From Paenibacillus hemerocallicola (GTDB lineage Bacteria > Bacillota > Bacilli > Paenibacillales > NBRC-103111): a stretch of DNA of 64,000 nt. The stretch is from NCBI RefSeq assembly GCF_006265175.1, contig NZ_VDCQ01000016.1:1-64000 (forward strand). The letters run 5' to 3'. Positions 35,369 through 44,481 of the stretch are shown here, piece after piece; position 1 is the stretch's first letter; each line of letters opens with the position of its first letter. The notes under the pieces are model-generated. The model was not told where the DNA came from. It ran no database searches and saw only the letters and a list, made by a program, of their open reading frames with translations. Both the position numbers and the translations under genes were made by a program.

Positions 35369-36079
35369 ATGATGAAGCAAACGGAGCATTACGATCAAAT
35401 CGGAGTGGCGATGACGTGCCGGGGCTATGCCGAATACGAGCGCATGTTCGATCTGGACGAGGAGGCGCTGAGGCGCGGAATCGTGCTGGACGTGGCGGCA
35501 GGAGCGTCGTCTTTTGCGGCGGAAGCCGGGCGCAGAGGTATCGACGTCGTGTGCGTGGATCCAAGATACGCCCAATCGCCCGAGCAAATCGGGGCGGAAG
35601 GGTTGGCCGAGATCGGGACATCGTCGGAGAAGCTGGCGCGGCTCGCGCATCGTTTCGACTGGAGCTATTACGGGGATATAGAACGGCACAAAGCCGGTCG
35701 CATACAATCGCTAGGTTTGTTTTTGCAGGATTATGCCGAGCCTTCGTCACGAAGCCGTTACAGGGCCGAGCATTTGCCGGAGCTTTCGTTCCCGGACGAT
35801 ACGTTTTCCATGGTGCTGTGCAGCCATTTTCTGTTTCTGTACCGGGAGCAGTTCGACGACGCTTTTCACCGGGCGGCGCTGGGGGAGCTTCTTCGGGTGT
35901 GCCGGCCGGGAGGCGAAGTGAGGGTATACCCGCTTCAATCGCTTCGCTGGGAGCCATATCCCGAGCTTCCGGAGCTTCTGGCGTACTTGGAGTCGCTCGG
36001 CAGCACGTGCACGCGCAAGCTGTCCGGGCTGCCGTTCATACCGGGTTCGACGGAAATGCTGAGCATCCGCAAAAAATAG
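35369..36079 (+). CDS. SAM-dependent methyltransferase-like protein
   Basis: 236 residues from the ATG at 35369, which has AGAGGAGAG upstream; an in-frame ATG at 35339 lacks a site. Class I Rossmann methyltransferase: motif I VLDVAAGASSFAAEA (about 37-51), an acidic residue after strand 2 (VVCVDPRY), and the post-motif LRVCRPGGEVRVYPL. Motif IV is ELSFPDDTFSMVLCSHFL. The substrate is not predictable. It looks like a single-gene unit. Confidence 0.8.
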   Translation: MMKQTEHYDQIGVAMTCRGYAEYERMFDLDEEALRRGIVLDVAAGASSFAAEAGRRGIDVVCVDPRYAQSPEQIGAEGLAEIGTSSEKLARLAHRFDWSYYGDIERHKAGRIQSLGLFLQDYAEPSSRSRYRAEHLPELSFPDDTFSMVLCSHFLFLYREQFDDAFHRAALGELLRVCRPGGEVRVYPLQSLRWEPYPELPELLAYLESLGSTCTRKLSGLPFIPGSTEMLSIRKK

Positions 36080-36172
36080 TCGGGGCGTCGCCGAATATTT
36101 GCCCAGCTTTTGGCATATAATAGGCGACGTGCCGCTTCAGCGGACGTTAAACAAATATTGGAGGTAGTTGGA

Positions 36173-36370
36173 TTGAAAGGTACAGTAAAATGGTTTAATG
36201 CGGAAAAAGGGTACGGCTTCATTCGTTCGGATGAAGGAGAGGATTTGTTCGTCCACTTCTCGGCCATTCAAGGAGAAGGCTTCAAATCTTTGGACGAAGG
36301 CCAAGAGGTCGAGTTCGATAAAGTAAACGGAGAGCGCGGTCCGCAAGCCGCCAACGTGTATAAAGTATAA
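36173..36370 (+). CDS. Cold-shock protein, CspA family
   Basis: 65-residue single-stranded nucleic-acid-binding protein and RNA chaperone. TTG start at 36173 with GGAGGT about 8 bases upstream; the longer frame from 36110 is leader sequence. RNP1 KGYGFIR and RNP2 LFVHFSAI are intact, and the [10 protein letters not shown] start is diagnostic. A strong terminator follows. Confidence 0.95.
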   Translation: MKGTVKWFNAEKGYGFIRSDEGEDLFVHFSAIQGEGFKSLDEGQEVEFDKVNGERGPQAANVYKV

Positions 36371-36423
36371 ACCGATACACAGCCGAATAGCGACGGAGCC
36401 GGATCGAAGGCTGCGTACGTCAG

Positions 36424-36478
36424 CCGGGGTCCCGGGAACGCTTGGAGCTAGAGCGTATCCGGACCCCGGTTTTATTTT
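36424..36478 (+). terminator. Terminator of the cold-shock gene
   Basis: CCGGGGTCC (36424-36432) pairs with GGACCCCGG (36461-36469), followed by TTTTATTTT. Confidence 0.9.
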
Positions 36479-36613
36479 GCGTGCTGCGGATTTGCCAGCC
36501 GCAAAGGGGGAACGGGGGCGGTACCCTTCCCGTTAAGCGGAAATTTTGACCGCTCCGAGGAGAAAGTGGTAAACTATTAGGTGCCATCTTACGAACGAGG
36601 AGCGTTAAACGAT

Positions 36614-37339
36614 ATGCCAAAGTTCAAAAATTTCGCAGCGAAAAAGGGCAAGCTCGACCAAGCCAAAAATAATATGTTCGTCAAGCTTGCGCGGGAAATT
36701 TATATGGAAGCCAAGAAGGGCGGCCCGAATCCGGAAGGCAATTTCAAGCTGAAGACGGCGATTACGAACGCACGCCAGATCAATATGCCGAACGATAATA
36801 TCGAACGGGCGATCAAGAAGGCGACCGGCGGCGGAGAAAACATCGACTACGAAGAAATCATCTATGAAGGGTACGGGCCGGGCGGCGTGGCGATCATGGT
36901 CAAATGCTTGACCGAGAACCGCAACCGGACGGCGGCGGACATCCGCTCCATCTTCAACAAACGTGGCGGCAATATGGGAGAGTCGGGCTGCGTTTCGTAC
37001 ATGTTCGACCAGAAGGGCGTACTGACGATCGACCGCGAGGACTCGGAGCTGGAGGAAGACGCGGTCATGATGGAGGCGCTCGAGGCGGGAGCCGAGGATC
37101 TGATCGTAAATGCGGACAGCTTCGAAATATTGACCCATCCCCATGAGTTCGAGAACGTGAAGACGGCGCTTGAAGGGAACGGCTATACGTTCGACAGCGC
37201 TTCGATCCGCTGGGTGCCGCAAAATTACGTGAAGGTCGAAGGCGACAATGCGGACAAGCTGACGAAAATGATGGAGCTGTTCGACGACAACGACGACGTA
37301 CAGGACGTTTACGCCAATTTCGAAACGGACGAAGAATAA
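36614..37339 (+). CDS. YebC/PmpR (TACO1) family regulator
   Basis: 241 residues from the ATG at 36614 (MPKFKNFAAKKGKLDQ), with GAGGAG about 12 bases upstream. It has the conserved family blocks RQINMPNDNIERAIKKATGG, YEGYGPGGVA, LTENRNRTAADIR and GGNMGESGCVSYMF. Members act as transcriptional regulators or as translation factors that relieve ribosome stalling at proline-rich stretches. It is flanked by terminators, so monocistronic. Confidence 0.93.
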   Translation: MPKFKNFAAKKGKLDQAKNNMFVKLAREIYMEAKKGGPNPEGNFKLKTAITNARQINMPNDNIERAIKKATGGGENIDYEEIIYEGYGPGGVAIMVKCLTENRNRTAADIRSIFNKRGGNMGESGCVSYMFDQKGVLTIDREDSELEEDAVMMEALEAGAEDLIVNADSFEILTHPHEFENVKTALEGNGYTFDSASIRWVPQNYVKVEGDNADKLTKMMELFDDNDDVQDVYANFETDEE

Positions 37340-37397
37340 TCGAGAGTGGACGAGCTGTCGGCCCGCGCCGGCGATTGTAAAGAGGCGTTCATGGTTG

Positions 37398-37428
37398 AAA
37401 GTCCCGAGAACGGGACTTTTGCTTTTTA
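37398..37428 (+). terminator. Terminator of the YebC gene
   Basis: AAAGTCCCG (37398-37406) with CGGGACTTT (37411-37419), GNRA-like loop AGAA, then TTGCTTTTT. Confidence 0.92.
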
Positions 37429-37470
37429 TGGGGCCGCACGATCATTAACGATAGAAAAGGGGTTGCGGTT

Positions 37471-39672
37471 ATGAAATATCTCGTTCTGGCCGAGAAGCCG
37501 AGCGTGGCCAAAGAACTCGCCCGCGTGCTCGGGGCCAACACGAAACAAAAAAGCTGGTTTGAAGGCCCGAAGTATGTCGTGACCTGGGCGCTCGGTCATT
37601 TGGTCGAGCTCGCGGAGCCGGAGGATTACGACCCGAAATACAAGACGTGGAATCTGGAGGATTTGCCGATCGTTCCGGCAAAAATGAACCTAAAGGTCAT
37701 CCGCGAGACGTCGCATCAATATAAAGCGATCGCGCAATTATGCAAACGGCCGGACATCGGCGAGCTCATTATCGCGACGGACGCCGGAAGGGAAGGGGAG
37801 CTCGTCGCCCGCTGGATTATGGAGCTGGTCCGTTGGAACAAGCCGTTCAAGCGGCTGTGGATATCCTCGCAGACGGACAAGGCGATTCGCGAAGGGTTCG
37901 ACAAGCTGAAGCCGGGGCGCGAATACGACCGGCTGTACGCGTCCGCGGTGTGCCGGGCCGAAGCGGACTGGCTGATCGGGCTGAACGTGACTCGGGCTCT
38001 GACGAGCAAATACAACGCTCAGCTGGCCGCGGGCCGGGTGCAGACCCCGACGCTGGCCATGCTGATGGACCGCGAGCGGGAAATCGCCGGCTTCCGTCCC
38101 GTCCCTTATTGGACGGTAACGGCCGATTTCGGCGGCTTTCAGGCATTGTGGCGCAAGGACGACCGGCATGACGGCCGTTTGTACGACAAGGCCGAGGCGG
38201 AGTCGTTGGCCGCGCGAGTCAAAGGCAAGCCTGCCGCTGTCGACCAAGTGCGCACGGTCGAACGGTCGGAGCCGCAGCCTTTGGCCTATGATTTGACCGA
38301 GCTTCAGCGGGACGCGAACAAGCGGCTCGGTTTCTCCGCCAAGCAGACATCCAATGTGCTCCAAAGGCTGTACGAGCAGCATAAGCTCGTAACTTATCCG
38401 AGGACGGATTCGCGGTATTTGACCTCCGACATGGCTCCGACGTTCAAGAGCAGGCTGGAAAGCATTGCCACGGGGCCTTACGTGACATTGGCGCGCTCCT
38501 TGCTGCGCAAGCCTCTGGCCGTGACGAAGCGGATCGTCGACGATTCCAAAGTAAGCGATCATCACGCCATCATTCCGACCGAGCAGTTCGTTCAGCTCGG
38601 CGCCTTGAGCCCGGAGGAGCGGCGGCTATACGATTTGATCGTGAGGCGGTTCATTGCGCTTTTCTACGCGCCTAGCCGTTATGACGAGACTAGTCTGGTG
38701 ATCCGTGCGGGAGAAGACCGCTTCTACGCCAAAGGGTATGTCCAGAAGGAAGCGGGCTGGAAAGAGGTATACGGGGGAGCGCAGGCAATCGCGGGAGAGG
38801 CCGGGGACGACGAGGACGATTGGGATGAAGGAAAGGAATCCGCAGATGACGGTGCCGCAGGCGGACGCGGCTCCTCCCACATGAAAGCCCAGCCGCTGCC
38901 GGAGCTCAAGGCCGGACAACCGCTCAACATAAAAGGATGCCGGACTGGAGACCATCAGACGAAGCCGCCCGCGAGACTTACGGAAGCGTCGCTGCTCGCC
39001 GGGATGGAGAAGCATAACCTCGGAACGCCCGCGACCCGGGCCGACATTATCGAGAAGCTGTTGCATACGGACACCATCGAGCGGCAGCAAAACCGTCTCT
39101 TCCCGACAGGCAAAGGGAAGCAGTTGATCGAGCTTGTAGCGGACGATTTGCGCTCCCCCGGCCTGACGGCCGAATGGGAGCTGGAGTTGGAGCGAATCGC
39201 CAAGGGAAAGGGCGACCCGAAGGCGTTCATCGCCGAAATCCGCAGCCGGACGGCGAGCCTGGTGGCCGAGGTGAAGTCGAACGAGAAAGAGTACAAGCCG
39301 CATAATTTGACCCATACGAAATGTCCCGATTGCGGACAGAAGATGATGGAGACGAAAGGAAAACGCGGAAAGATGCTCGTATGCCCGAACCGGGAGTGCG
39401 GCTTCCGCCGCGCCGCGGAGCCGGCCTTGTCGGGCAAGCGTTGCCCGCAATGCCATAAGCGGATGGAAATTCACGACGGCAAGGCCGGCAAATACGCGCA
39501 GTGCCGCTCGTGCAACGTCATCGAGAAGCTGGAGGGCCAAGGTCCGGGCGGAGGCAAGGCGAACCGCCGACAGCAGGCGCAGCTTGCCAAGCAGTTCAGC
39601 GACAACGTGTCGCTCGGATCCAGCTTGGGCGATGCGCTGAAAGCCGCGCTCGAGCGCGGCGACAACGACTGA
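37471..39672 (+). CDS. topB: DNA topoisomerase III
   Basis: Type IA topoisomerase, 733 residues, resolving single-stranded DNA links and recombination intermediates. Toprim domain at the N-terminus (LVLAEKPSVAKELA; acidic ATDAGREGE at about 105), active-site Tyr in LVTYPRTDSRYL (about 310), GRVQTPTL and the later LTEASLLAGMEKHNLGTPATRA. The C-terminus has two CxxC pairs typical of zinc-ribbon tails (CPDCGQKM..CPNRECGF and CPQCHKRM..CRSC). An acidic insert (GDDEDDWDEG, about 448) is unusual. RBS AAAAGGGG, ATG start. Confidence 0.95.
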   Translation: MKYLVLAEKPSVAKELARVLGANTKQKSWFEGPKYVVTWALGHLVELAEPEDYDPKYKTWNLEDLPIVPAKMNLKVIRETSHQYKAIAQLCKRPDIGELIIATDAGREGELVARWIMELVRWNKPFKRLWISSQTDKAIREGFDKLKPGREYDRLYASAVCRAEADWLIGLNVTRALTSKYNAQLAAGRVQTPTLAMLMDREREIAGFRPVPYWTVTADFGGFQALWRKDDRHDGRLYDKAEAESLAARVKGKPAAVDQVRTVERSEPQPLAYDLTELQRDANKRLGFSAKQTSNVLQRLYEQHKLVTYPRTDSRYLTSDMAPTFKSRLESIATGPYVTLARSLLRKPLAVTKRIVDDSKVSDHHAIIPTEQFVQLGALSPEERRLYDLIVRRFIALFYAPSRYDETSLVIRAGEDRFYAKGYVQKEAGWKEVYGGAQAIAGEAGDDEDDWDEGKESADDGAAGGRGSSHMKAQPLPELKAGQPLNIKGCRTGDHQTKPPARLTEASLLAGMEKHNLGTPATRADIIEKLLHTDTIERQQNRLFPTGKGKQLIELVADDLRSPGLTAEWELELERIAKGKGDPKAFIAEIRSRTASLVAEVKSNEKEYKPHNLTHTKCPDCGQKMMETKGKRGKMLVCPNRECGFRRAAEPALSGKRCPQCHKRMEIHDGKAGKYAQCRSCNVIEKLEGQGPGGGKANRRQQAQLAKQFSDNVSLGSSLGDALKAALERGDND

Positions 39673-39742
39673 TGGGTGCAATAGGATGCGGCATATCGGA
39701 TTGCGGAGGCTGCGTCTTTAGAGGATGAGAGCTTAAATGATT

Positions 39743-39775
39743 ACAGCCCCCGCTCGTTGAGCGGGGGCTGTTTCG
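39743..39775 (+). terminator. Terminator of topB
   Basis: 13-bp stem ACAGCCCCCGCTC with GAGCGGGGGCTGT around a 3-base loop, then TTTCGG. Nothing else is recognised between here and the MraY-like gene at 40023. Confidence 0.85.
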
Positions 39776-40022
39776 GCTTATCGGAGCATTCGGTTCTCCT
39801 GGGGGGCGACGCGTCCGGCAAAGTGACCGACATTTCGTCCGTCCGCGGATGCAGCTTGTACAGCCCGCTGCCGGCAATAGGGAACCAAAGTTTGTTAATA
39901 GCGCACGGAAGTTCAGTATCGCTTCATTACTGATTAGGTTCAGTTCATTAATAGTTATAGTTGGTTCACTCGACACGAATCGTTCCATTGGCCTACCAGG
40001 CCCCACCGCCACCGGGCGGAGC

Positions 40023-40976
40023 CTAATAAATCAGCTTCCACAGCAACAGGCAGAGCAGGCAGCACATCCACGAGACGAGACCGAAGACGAGGACGATGCG
40101 GTTTTCCGACCAGCCGTATTTCAAGCTGTAATGGTAGTGAATCGGAGCCATCCGGAATATGCGCAGCTTCGTCCTTTTGTAATACCACACTTGTAAAATA
40201 ACGGACAGCTGCTCGGCGAAATAGACGAGAAACAGGAGCGGAATCAATATCTCGACCTTCTCGATCATAGCCAAGAAGGCTAGCGAGCCCCCGATGGCGA
40301 GCGAACCGGTATCGCCCATGAACGCCTTGGCCGGGTAAATGTTGTAGATCAGCAGGCCGAGCAGGCAGGCGATCAACGTAAGGCAGAACAGCTTCACCTC
40401 CGGATAATCGGAGATGACGAAGAAGAAAAAGTAAGTCGGAATCGCCACCACGATCAGCAGTCCGTCCAAGCCGTCGGTAAAGTTGATGGCGTTGGCCGAG
40501 CCGACGATGAACAGCGACATGACCGCCAGGTAGACGACGGGCAGCAAGTCCAGCTTCATATCCCCGAAGATGACGATATCCGTATCGACGGGCATAATCC
40601 GGAACAAGACGGCAATGAGCGCGAACGTGAACAAAAACTGCAGGGCGAGCTTCATTTTGCCCGAGGCGCCGCGCGGGTCCTGGAACGCCGCCTTTTTGTA
40701 ATCGTCGAGAAAGCCGACGAGGCCGAACAAAAGAAACGTCGCGCACAAGTACAGGCCAAGCGGACTCGGCGAGAACAAGCCGACCATCAGCACGCCGATG
40801 AGGAATATTAGGCCGGCCATAAGCGGCGTCCCTTTTTTGGCCTGGTGGTCCGCAGGCATTTCGGCCCGGATCGGCTGCGTCAGCCTTAACGTCCGCAGTC
40901 CCCGTATGAGGAGAGGGGTAAGCAAGGCGACCGAAGCGAACGAAAGGGCGGATATGCCCAGCAAGTTCATTTCCAT
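40023..40976 (-). CDS. MraY/WecA-family phospho-sugar polyprenyl transferase, divergent
   Basis: 317 residues, about ten TM segments. Family signatures are present: FLDDYKK (Mg-binding DD), NAINFTDGLDGL and AFMGDTGSLAIGG. The HHH motif of true MraY (usually PLHHHFE) reads PIHYHYSL here, with the middle His replaced by Tyr and the following Glu by Ser. The gene is not in a division/cell-wall cluster, so it is probably a paralog. It should transfer a phospho-sugar from a UDP-sugar to undecaprenyl phosphate, but the sugar may not be MurNAc-pentapeptide. Confidence 0.85.
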   Translation of the reverse strand: MEMNLLGISALSFASVALLTPLLIRGLRTLRLTQPIRAEMPADHQAKKGTPLMAGLIFLIGVLMVGLFSPSPLGLYLCATFLLFGLVGFLDDYKKAAFQDPRGASGKMKLALQFLFTFALIAVLFRIMPVDTDIVIFGDMKLDLLPVVYLAVMSLFIVGSANAINFTDGLDGLLIVVAIPTYFFFFVISDYPEVKLFCLTLIACLLGLLIYNIYPAKAFMGDTGSLAIGGSLAFLAMIEKVEILIPLLFLVYFAEQLSVILQVWYYKRTKLRIFRMAPIHYHYSLKYGWSENRIVLVFGLVSWMCCLLCLLLWKLIY

Positions 40977-41064
40977 TTCCGGTTTGCTCCTTTGCGATTT
41001 GTACTTCGTTTGTACCAGTATAGTTTCAGCGGTGGGACAAATATGACTGCTTCGCGATAATAGG

Positions 41065-41133
41065 CAAAATCCCCCGCTAAGCGGTGCTTCGGGTTCGAAG
41101 CTTATTCAGGTGCTTTGCGGGGACTGCGAAAAC
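41065..41133 (-). repeat. Dispersed intergenic repeat, family 2 copy 3 (inverted)
   Basis: Read on the minus strand: CAGTCCCCGCAAAGCACCTG, then AATAAGCTTCG, ending CTTAGCGGGGGATTTT. It matches the copies at 22691 and 58735 at both ends and in the central AATAAG/GATAAG block, with more divergence inside. It lies between the MraY-like and nitroreductase genes. Confidence 0.75.
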
Positions 41134-41152
41134 ATATAACTTGTAAATAGGC

Positions 41153-41198
41153 AAAAAAGGCTGTCCTGCAAGTAGAATACAACCCTTGCGGACAGCCT
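41153..41198 (-). terminator. Terminator of the nitroreductase gene
   Basis: AGGCTGTCCTGCAAG with CTTGCGGACAGCCT (one bulge). On the minus strand the stem is followed by TTTTTT. It starts 10 bases past the stop. Confidence 0.88.
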
Positions 41199-41207
41199 CC
41201 CCGATGT

Positions 41208-41855
41208 TTACTGCACGATCGTCAAAATGTCGTCCACTTCTTTGCGGGCAAGCCTTCCGGGCTGCTCCGACGGGTGTCCGAGCGCGATCACCATATTGAT
41301 CTGGCGGCTCTCGTCGAGGCCGAGGTAATCGCGGAGACGATGCTGCGCGAGCAGCACCGGCCCGGTCATCGGACATGTCGCGAGCCCGCGCGCGTGCGCG
41401 GCCAGCATCAGGTTTTGCGCGGCCAGACAGCTGCTCTTGATGCCCTCCTCGGCCCATACCGCATCGTCGACGAGCGCGATCGGGTCGAAGATTCTCTCGC
41501 GGAATTTGGAGTTGTACGGCGTAGCGAGCAGCACGATCAGCACCGGGGCGTCGGAGAAGGCGGTGGCGTACGGGCCGAACGATTTGGTCAGCAGCCGCGC
41601 CTCCCGGCCTAGTCCCCTCTCTTCGGCATCGGCCGCCCGTTTATGCAGCTCCTCCCAGGTCATTTGCTCGATTTCCTTGATTTTATCCCGGTTCATGACC
41701 GCGACAAATTCCCATGTTTGCGAGTTCGTATCGCTTGGCGCATACCGGGCGCAGTCGATCAGCTCTTTGACGTCCTCGACGGAGACGTCCTGATCCGTAA
41801 ATTTGCGGACGCTGCGCCGGTCGAGCACGATTTGTTTGAAAGATTCATAGTTCAT
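41208..41855 (-). CDS. Nitroreductase-family FMN oxidoreductase
   Basis: 215 residues from the ATG at 41855 (MNYESFKQIVLDRRS) with AAGGCGGA upstream; the frame from 41900 is longer but lacks support. FMN-binding N-terminus RRSVRKFTDQDV, then APSDTNSQTWEF and the C-terminal VIALGHPSEQPG. Reduces nitroaromatics, quinones or flavins using NAD(P)H; the specific role is unknown. Confidence 0.9.
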   Translation of the reverse strand: MNYESFKQIVLDRRSVRKFTDQDVSVEDVKELIDCARYAPSDTNSQTWEFVAVMNRDKIKEIEQMTWEELHKRAADAEERGLGREARLLTKSFGPYATAFSDAPVLIVLLATPYNSKFRERIFDPIALVDDAVWAEEGIKSSCLAAQNLMLAAHARGLATCPMTGPVLLAQHRLRDYLGLDESRQINMVIALGHPSEQPGRLARKEVDDILTIVQ

Positions 41856-41963
41856 AAGCCATTCCGCCTTTATATCGTAGTCGGTCGCACGGAAGTTCAT
41901 TAGTCCGGATATTAAGACCAGGTACTAATTCCTTTTCCATTATAGCCGATCGATCTGCCACTG

Positions 41964-42734
41964 TCACCCCGCAACGTCCCTTTTCCGAAAAATTGTCCAG
42001 GCGAGCGCGATGAATACCGCGTAATAAAGCAGCAGCATCGTGACGGAAAAGCCCAAGGTCATGCCCTCGAACGGAGGCTCGCGGCCGCCGAAATACATGC
42101 CCAGATCGGTATTGGCGAACAGGATGTATTTCGCCCACTCCTTCTTCAGCGCAATCAACGCGGTCATGACCGAGCTCGAAGCGAACATGATGACGAACGC
42201 GAGCGAGATCGCCAAGGCGCTGGAGCGGAACACGGTGGAGATCATAAAGGCGAACGTGACGTTGATCGTCAATTCGACGATCCGGAAGCCGTATTCCTTC
42301 AACACCCCGCTCATCGTCATCGGAATGTCTCCCGGCGCGGCGCTGTCGAACAAGAGCAGCCCGATCGCGAGCGAGGATACGAACAGCAAGGCGAGTAGCG
42401 CGAGCATGAACAGCAGCACGGCGATATATTTGGACAGCAGCACCTTCGAGCGCCCGACCGGCCGGATCAGCAGCAGCTTGATCGTCCCCCAGGTAAATTC
42501 CCCCGCCACGATGTCCGCCGCGATCACGACGGAGAAGATGAAGACGAGGAACGTCAGCGAAGCCGCATTGCTCATATAAACGAGCGTAGAGACGAAGACG
42601 TCCGTTCCGAACGATTTCATCAGGAAGGCGAACGTTATCGTGGCCGCCAACAGCAGCGCGGCCATAATCCACGTGCGCGGGCGGCGGTAAATTTTCATGT
42701 TTTCGTTTTGAATCAGGCTCATCAGGTTAGACAA
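41964..42734 (-). CDS. ABC-2 type transporter permease
   Basis: About 256 residues with six predicted TM segments, N-terminal cytoplasmic stretch NENMKIYRRPRTW typical of the YhaP/NatB-like ABC-2 permeases. The frame opens at a GTG at 42743 inside the Shine-Dalgarno; the TTG at 42734 has AGAGGTG at 7 bases and is preferred. It overlaps the ATPase gene by 8 bp or more. Exports an unknown substrate together with that ATPase. Confidence 0.85.
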   Translation of the reverse strand: MSNLMSLIQNENMKIYRRPRTWIMAALLLAATITFAFLMKSFGTDVFVSTLVYMSNAASLTFLVFIFSVVIAADIVAGEFTWGTIKLLLIRPVGRSKVLLSKYIAVLLFMLALLALLFVSSLAIGLLLFDSAAPGDIPMTMSGVLKEYGFRIVELTINVTFAFMISTVFRSSALAISLAFVIMFASSSVMTALIALKKEWAKYILFANTDLGMYFGGREPPFEGMTLGFSVTMLLLYYAVFIALAWTIFRKRDVAG

Positions 42735-43656
42735 TTTGACCACCTCTTGTCATTTCCAGGAATTGATCCTCCAGCGTCTTGGAAGCCGCTTTGACCCCGT
42801 ACACGCGAACATCCGCCAATGCAAGCGCACGAACCAGACCGGGGATGTCTTCATAGGCGACGGATACGGTAAAGCCGCCCGGCTGAGCGGCAAGCAACGC
42901 GTCGGGCATCGCTTCGGCAACGACCTTCGCGGCGAGCTCCGCCGGCTCGGCGACGAACGTCACTTCCACGGCGCCTTCGGAGGGGGCGACCATATCGCGG
43001 ACTTGGCGCACGTCCACGAGCTTGCCGTTCTGGATGACGGCGACGCGATCGCACATCAGCTCCATCTCCGACAGCAGGTGGCTCGAGACGATGACGGCGG
43101 TCCCTTCCTCCTTGGACAACCGGCGCAAATAATCGCGCAGCTCGCGGATTCCCTCCGGATCGAGACCGTTCGTGGGCTCGTCCAAAATGAGCACGTCCGG
43201 CTTGTGCAAAATCGCCTGGGCGACGCCGAGACGCTGGCGCATGCCGAGCGAATACGTCTTGACCTTATCGTCGATCCGATTTTCCAGCTTGACGAGCGAG
43301 ACGACCTCGTCGATCCGCTCGCGGGTAACGCCGGGGATCATCCGGGCGAAGTGGACCAGATTCTGATATCCGCTCAAAAATTTATACAGCTCGGGGTTTT
43401 CCACGATCGCCCCGACGTGCTTCATCGCCTGCTCGAACTGCTTGTTTACGCTTATGCCGTTTACGAGCACCTCGCCTTCGCTCATCGACATGAGGCCGAC
43501 CATCATCCGGATCGTCGTCGTTTTGCCTGCGCCGTTCGGACCGAGGAAGCCGAACACTTCTCCCTTCGGAACGTCGAACGTAAGCCGGTCGACGAGCGTT
43601 TTGCCGCCAATTCGTTTCGTTACGTTGCGCAGCTGCACAACTGGTTGCTGTAGCAT
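42727..43656 (-). CDS. ABC exporter ATPase (CcmA type)
   Basis: 309 residues. Walker A GPNGAGKTTT, signature YSLGMRQRLGVAQA, Walker B VLILDEPTNGLDPEG, switch His in VSSHLL. A C-terminal regulatory region of about 90 residues follows. RBS GGGAGGATG lies ahead of the ATG. It is co-transcribed with the ABC-2 permease and probably with the TetR gene 32 bases upstream. Confidence 0.92.
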   Translation of the reverse strand: MLQQPVVQLRNVTKRIGGKTLVDRLTFDVPKGEVFGFLGPNGAGKTTTIRMMVGLMSMSEGEVLVNGISVNKQFEQAMKHVGAIVENPELYKFLSGYQNLVHFARMIPGVTRERIDEVVSLVKLENRIDDKVKTYSLGMRQRLGVAQAILHKPDVLILDEPTNGLDPEGIRELRDYLRRLSKEEGTAVIVSSHLLSEMELMCDRVAVIQNGKLVDVRQVRDMVAPSEGAVEVTFVAEPAELAAKVVAEAMPDALLAAQPGGFTVSVAYEDIPGLVRALALADVRVYGVKAASKTLEDQFLEMTRGGQIV

Positions 43657-43688
43657 GATTCATCCTCCCGATAGTGTGGGTAGGCAAA

Positions 43689-44333
43689 TTATACCATACG
43701 TCCGACTCCGCACCAAAACAGGTCGACAATGTCGGAGGGAGCGATGGGCGAGAATGGCGGGAGAGGGGAGGCGACGCTTGCGTCTCCGGACACCGCGTTA
43801 CGGCCTCCGAGCATCATGATCGCGGAGAAGGCGTACGCGTACAGAAGCGGGTCGCCCGAGCGGAGCGTGCCGATGTCCATTTCCTGCCGAAATGCCGCGG
43901 CCAAAACGTCATGCACGGAACGTTCGGCTTCGCGAATGGCCGCAATCTGCTCGGCGGTCAAAGATTGGGACGCTTCGCGCATCAAGCTTTCGAAATCGAC
44001 GTGCGGATTTCTCATATGCGCCTCCGCTACGGCCGTCAGCCGTTCCCTCATAGAGCCGGGGCCGCCGAGCAGTCCGCTCGTCAGCCGGGCGATATTCGCC
44101 ATCATTTGAATGACGGCAGCGGTGAAAAGCTCCGCTTTATTTGGGAAATAATAGTAAAGGGACGCTTTAGTCACGCCTGAGGAAACGGATATTTGTTCCA
44201 TCGAGACGCTGTCGAAGCCGTATTGCATGAACAGCGCGGAGGCGGTCCGCAGCAAGGTGGCCTTGACCGTGGAAGGCTCCCCCGCCTTGGGGCGTCCGGG
44301 CTTTTTCTTCGGGGTCGGGCGGGACGGTTTCAT
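43689..44333 (-). CDS. TetR-family transcriptional repressor
   Basis: 214 residues. Basic N-terminal arm (KPSRPTPKKKPGRPK), then the TetR helix-turn-helix (MEQISVSSGVTKASLYYYF, about 45-63) and a variable ligand-binding C-terminal domain. RBS GAAGGAG, ATG start. Transcribed divergently from the MMPL exporter, with a palindromic operator in between. Likely controls both the MMPL gene and its own operon with the ABC exporter; the inducer is probably an exported compound. Confidence 0.9.
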   Translation of the reverse strand: MKPSRPTPKKKPGRPKAGEPSTVKATLLRTASALFMQYGFDSVSMEQISVSSGVTKASLYYYFPNKAELFTAAVIQMMANIARLTSGLLGGPGSMRERLTAVAEAHMRNPHVDFESLMREASQSLTAEQIAAIREAERSVHDVLAAAFRQEMDIGTLRSGDPLLYAYAFSAIMMLGGRNAVSGDASVASPLPPFSPIAPSDIVDLFWCGVGRMV

Positions 44334-44383
44334 CGGGCATCCGCTCCTTCGTATAAAAGTTTTGTGAACATATTGTATAACTA

Positions 44384-44413
44384 TTGTAAAATAGACCGTT
44401 CGGTATATATAAT
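44384..44413 (+). promoter_or_regulatory. MMPL promoter with TetR operator in the spacer
   Basis: -35 TTGTAA (44384-44389) and -10 TATAAT (44408-44413), spacer 18. The imperfect palindrome ATAGACCGTTCGGTATAT (44391-44408) fills the spacer and matches the ACCG..CGGT core common among TetR operators. Repressor bound here would block RNA polymerase directly. Confidence 0.75.
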
Positions 44414-44481
44414 GAGCTTATACAATGAATGTAGCCGAACAACGGCCAAATGTCGAGTCCGCATAACCGAGGAGGTCCAGG

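Noticed and set aside
34487-35707. 406-codon version of the GGDEF protein
   Set aside because: The extra 185 residues lie antisense to the methyltransferase gene and its promoter and are not protein-like.
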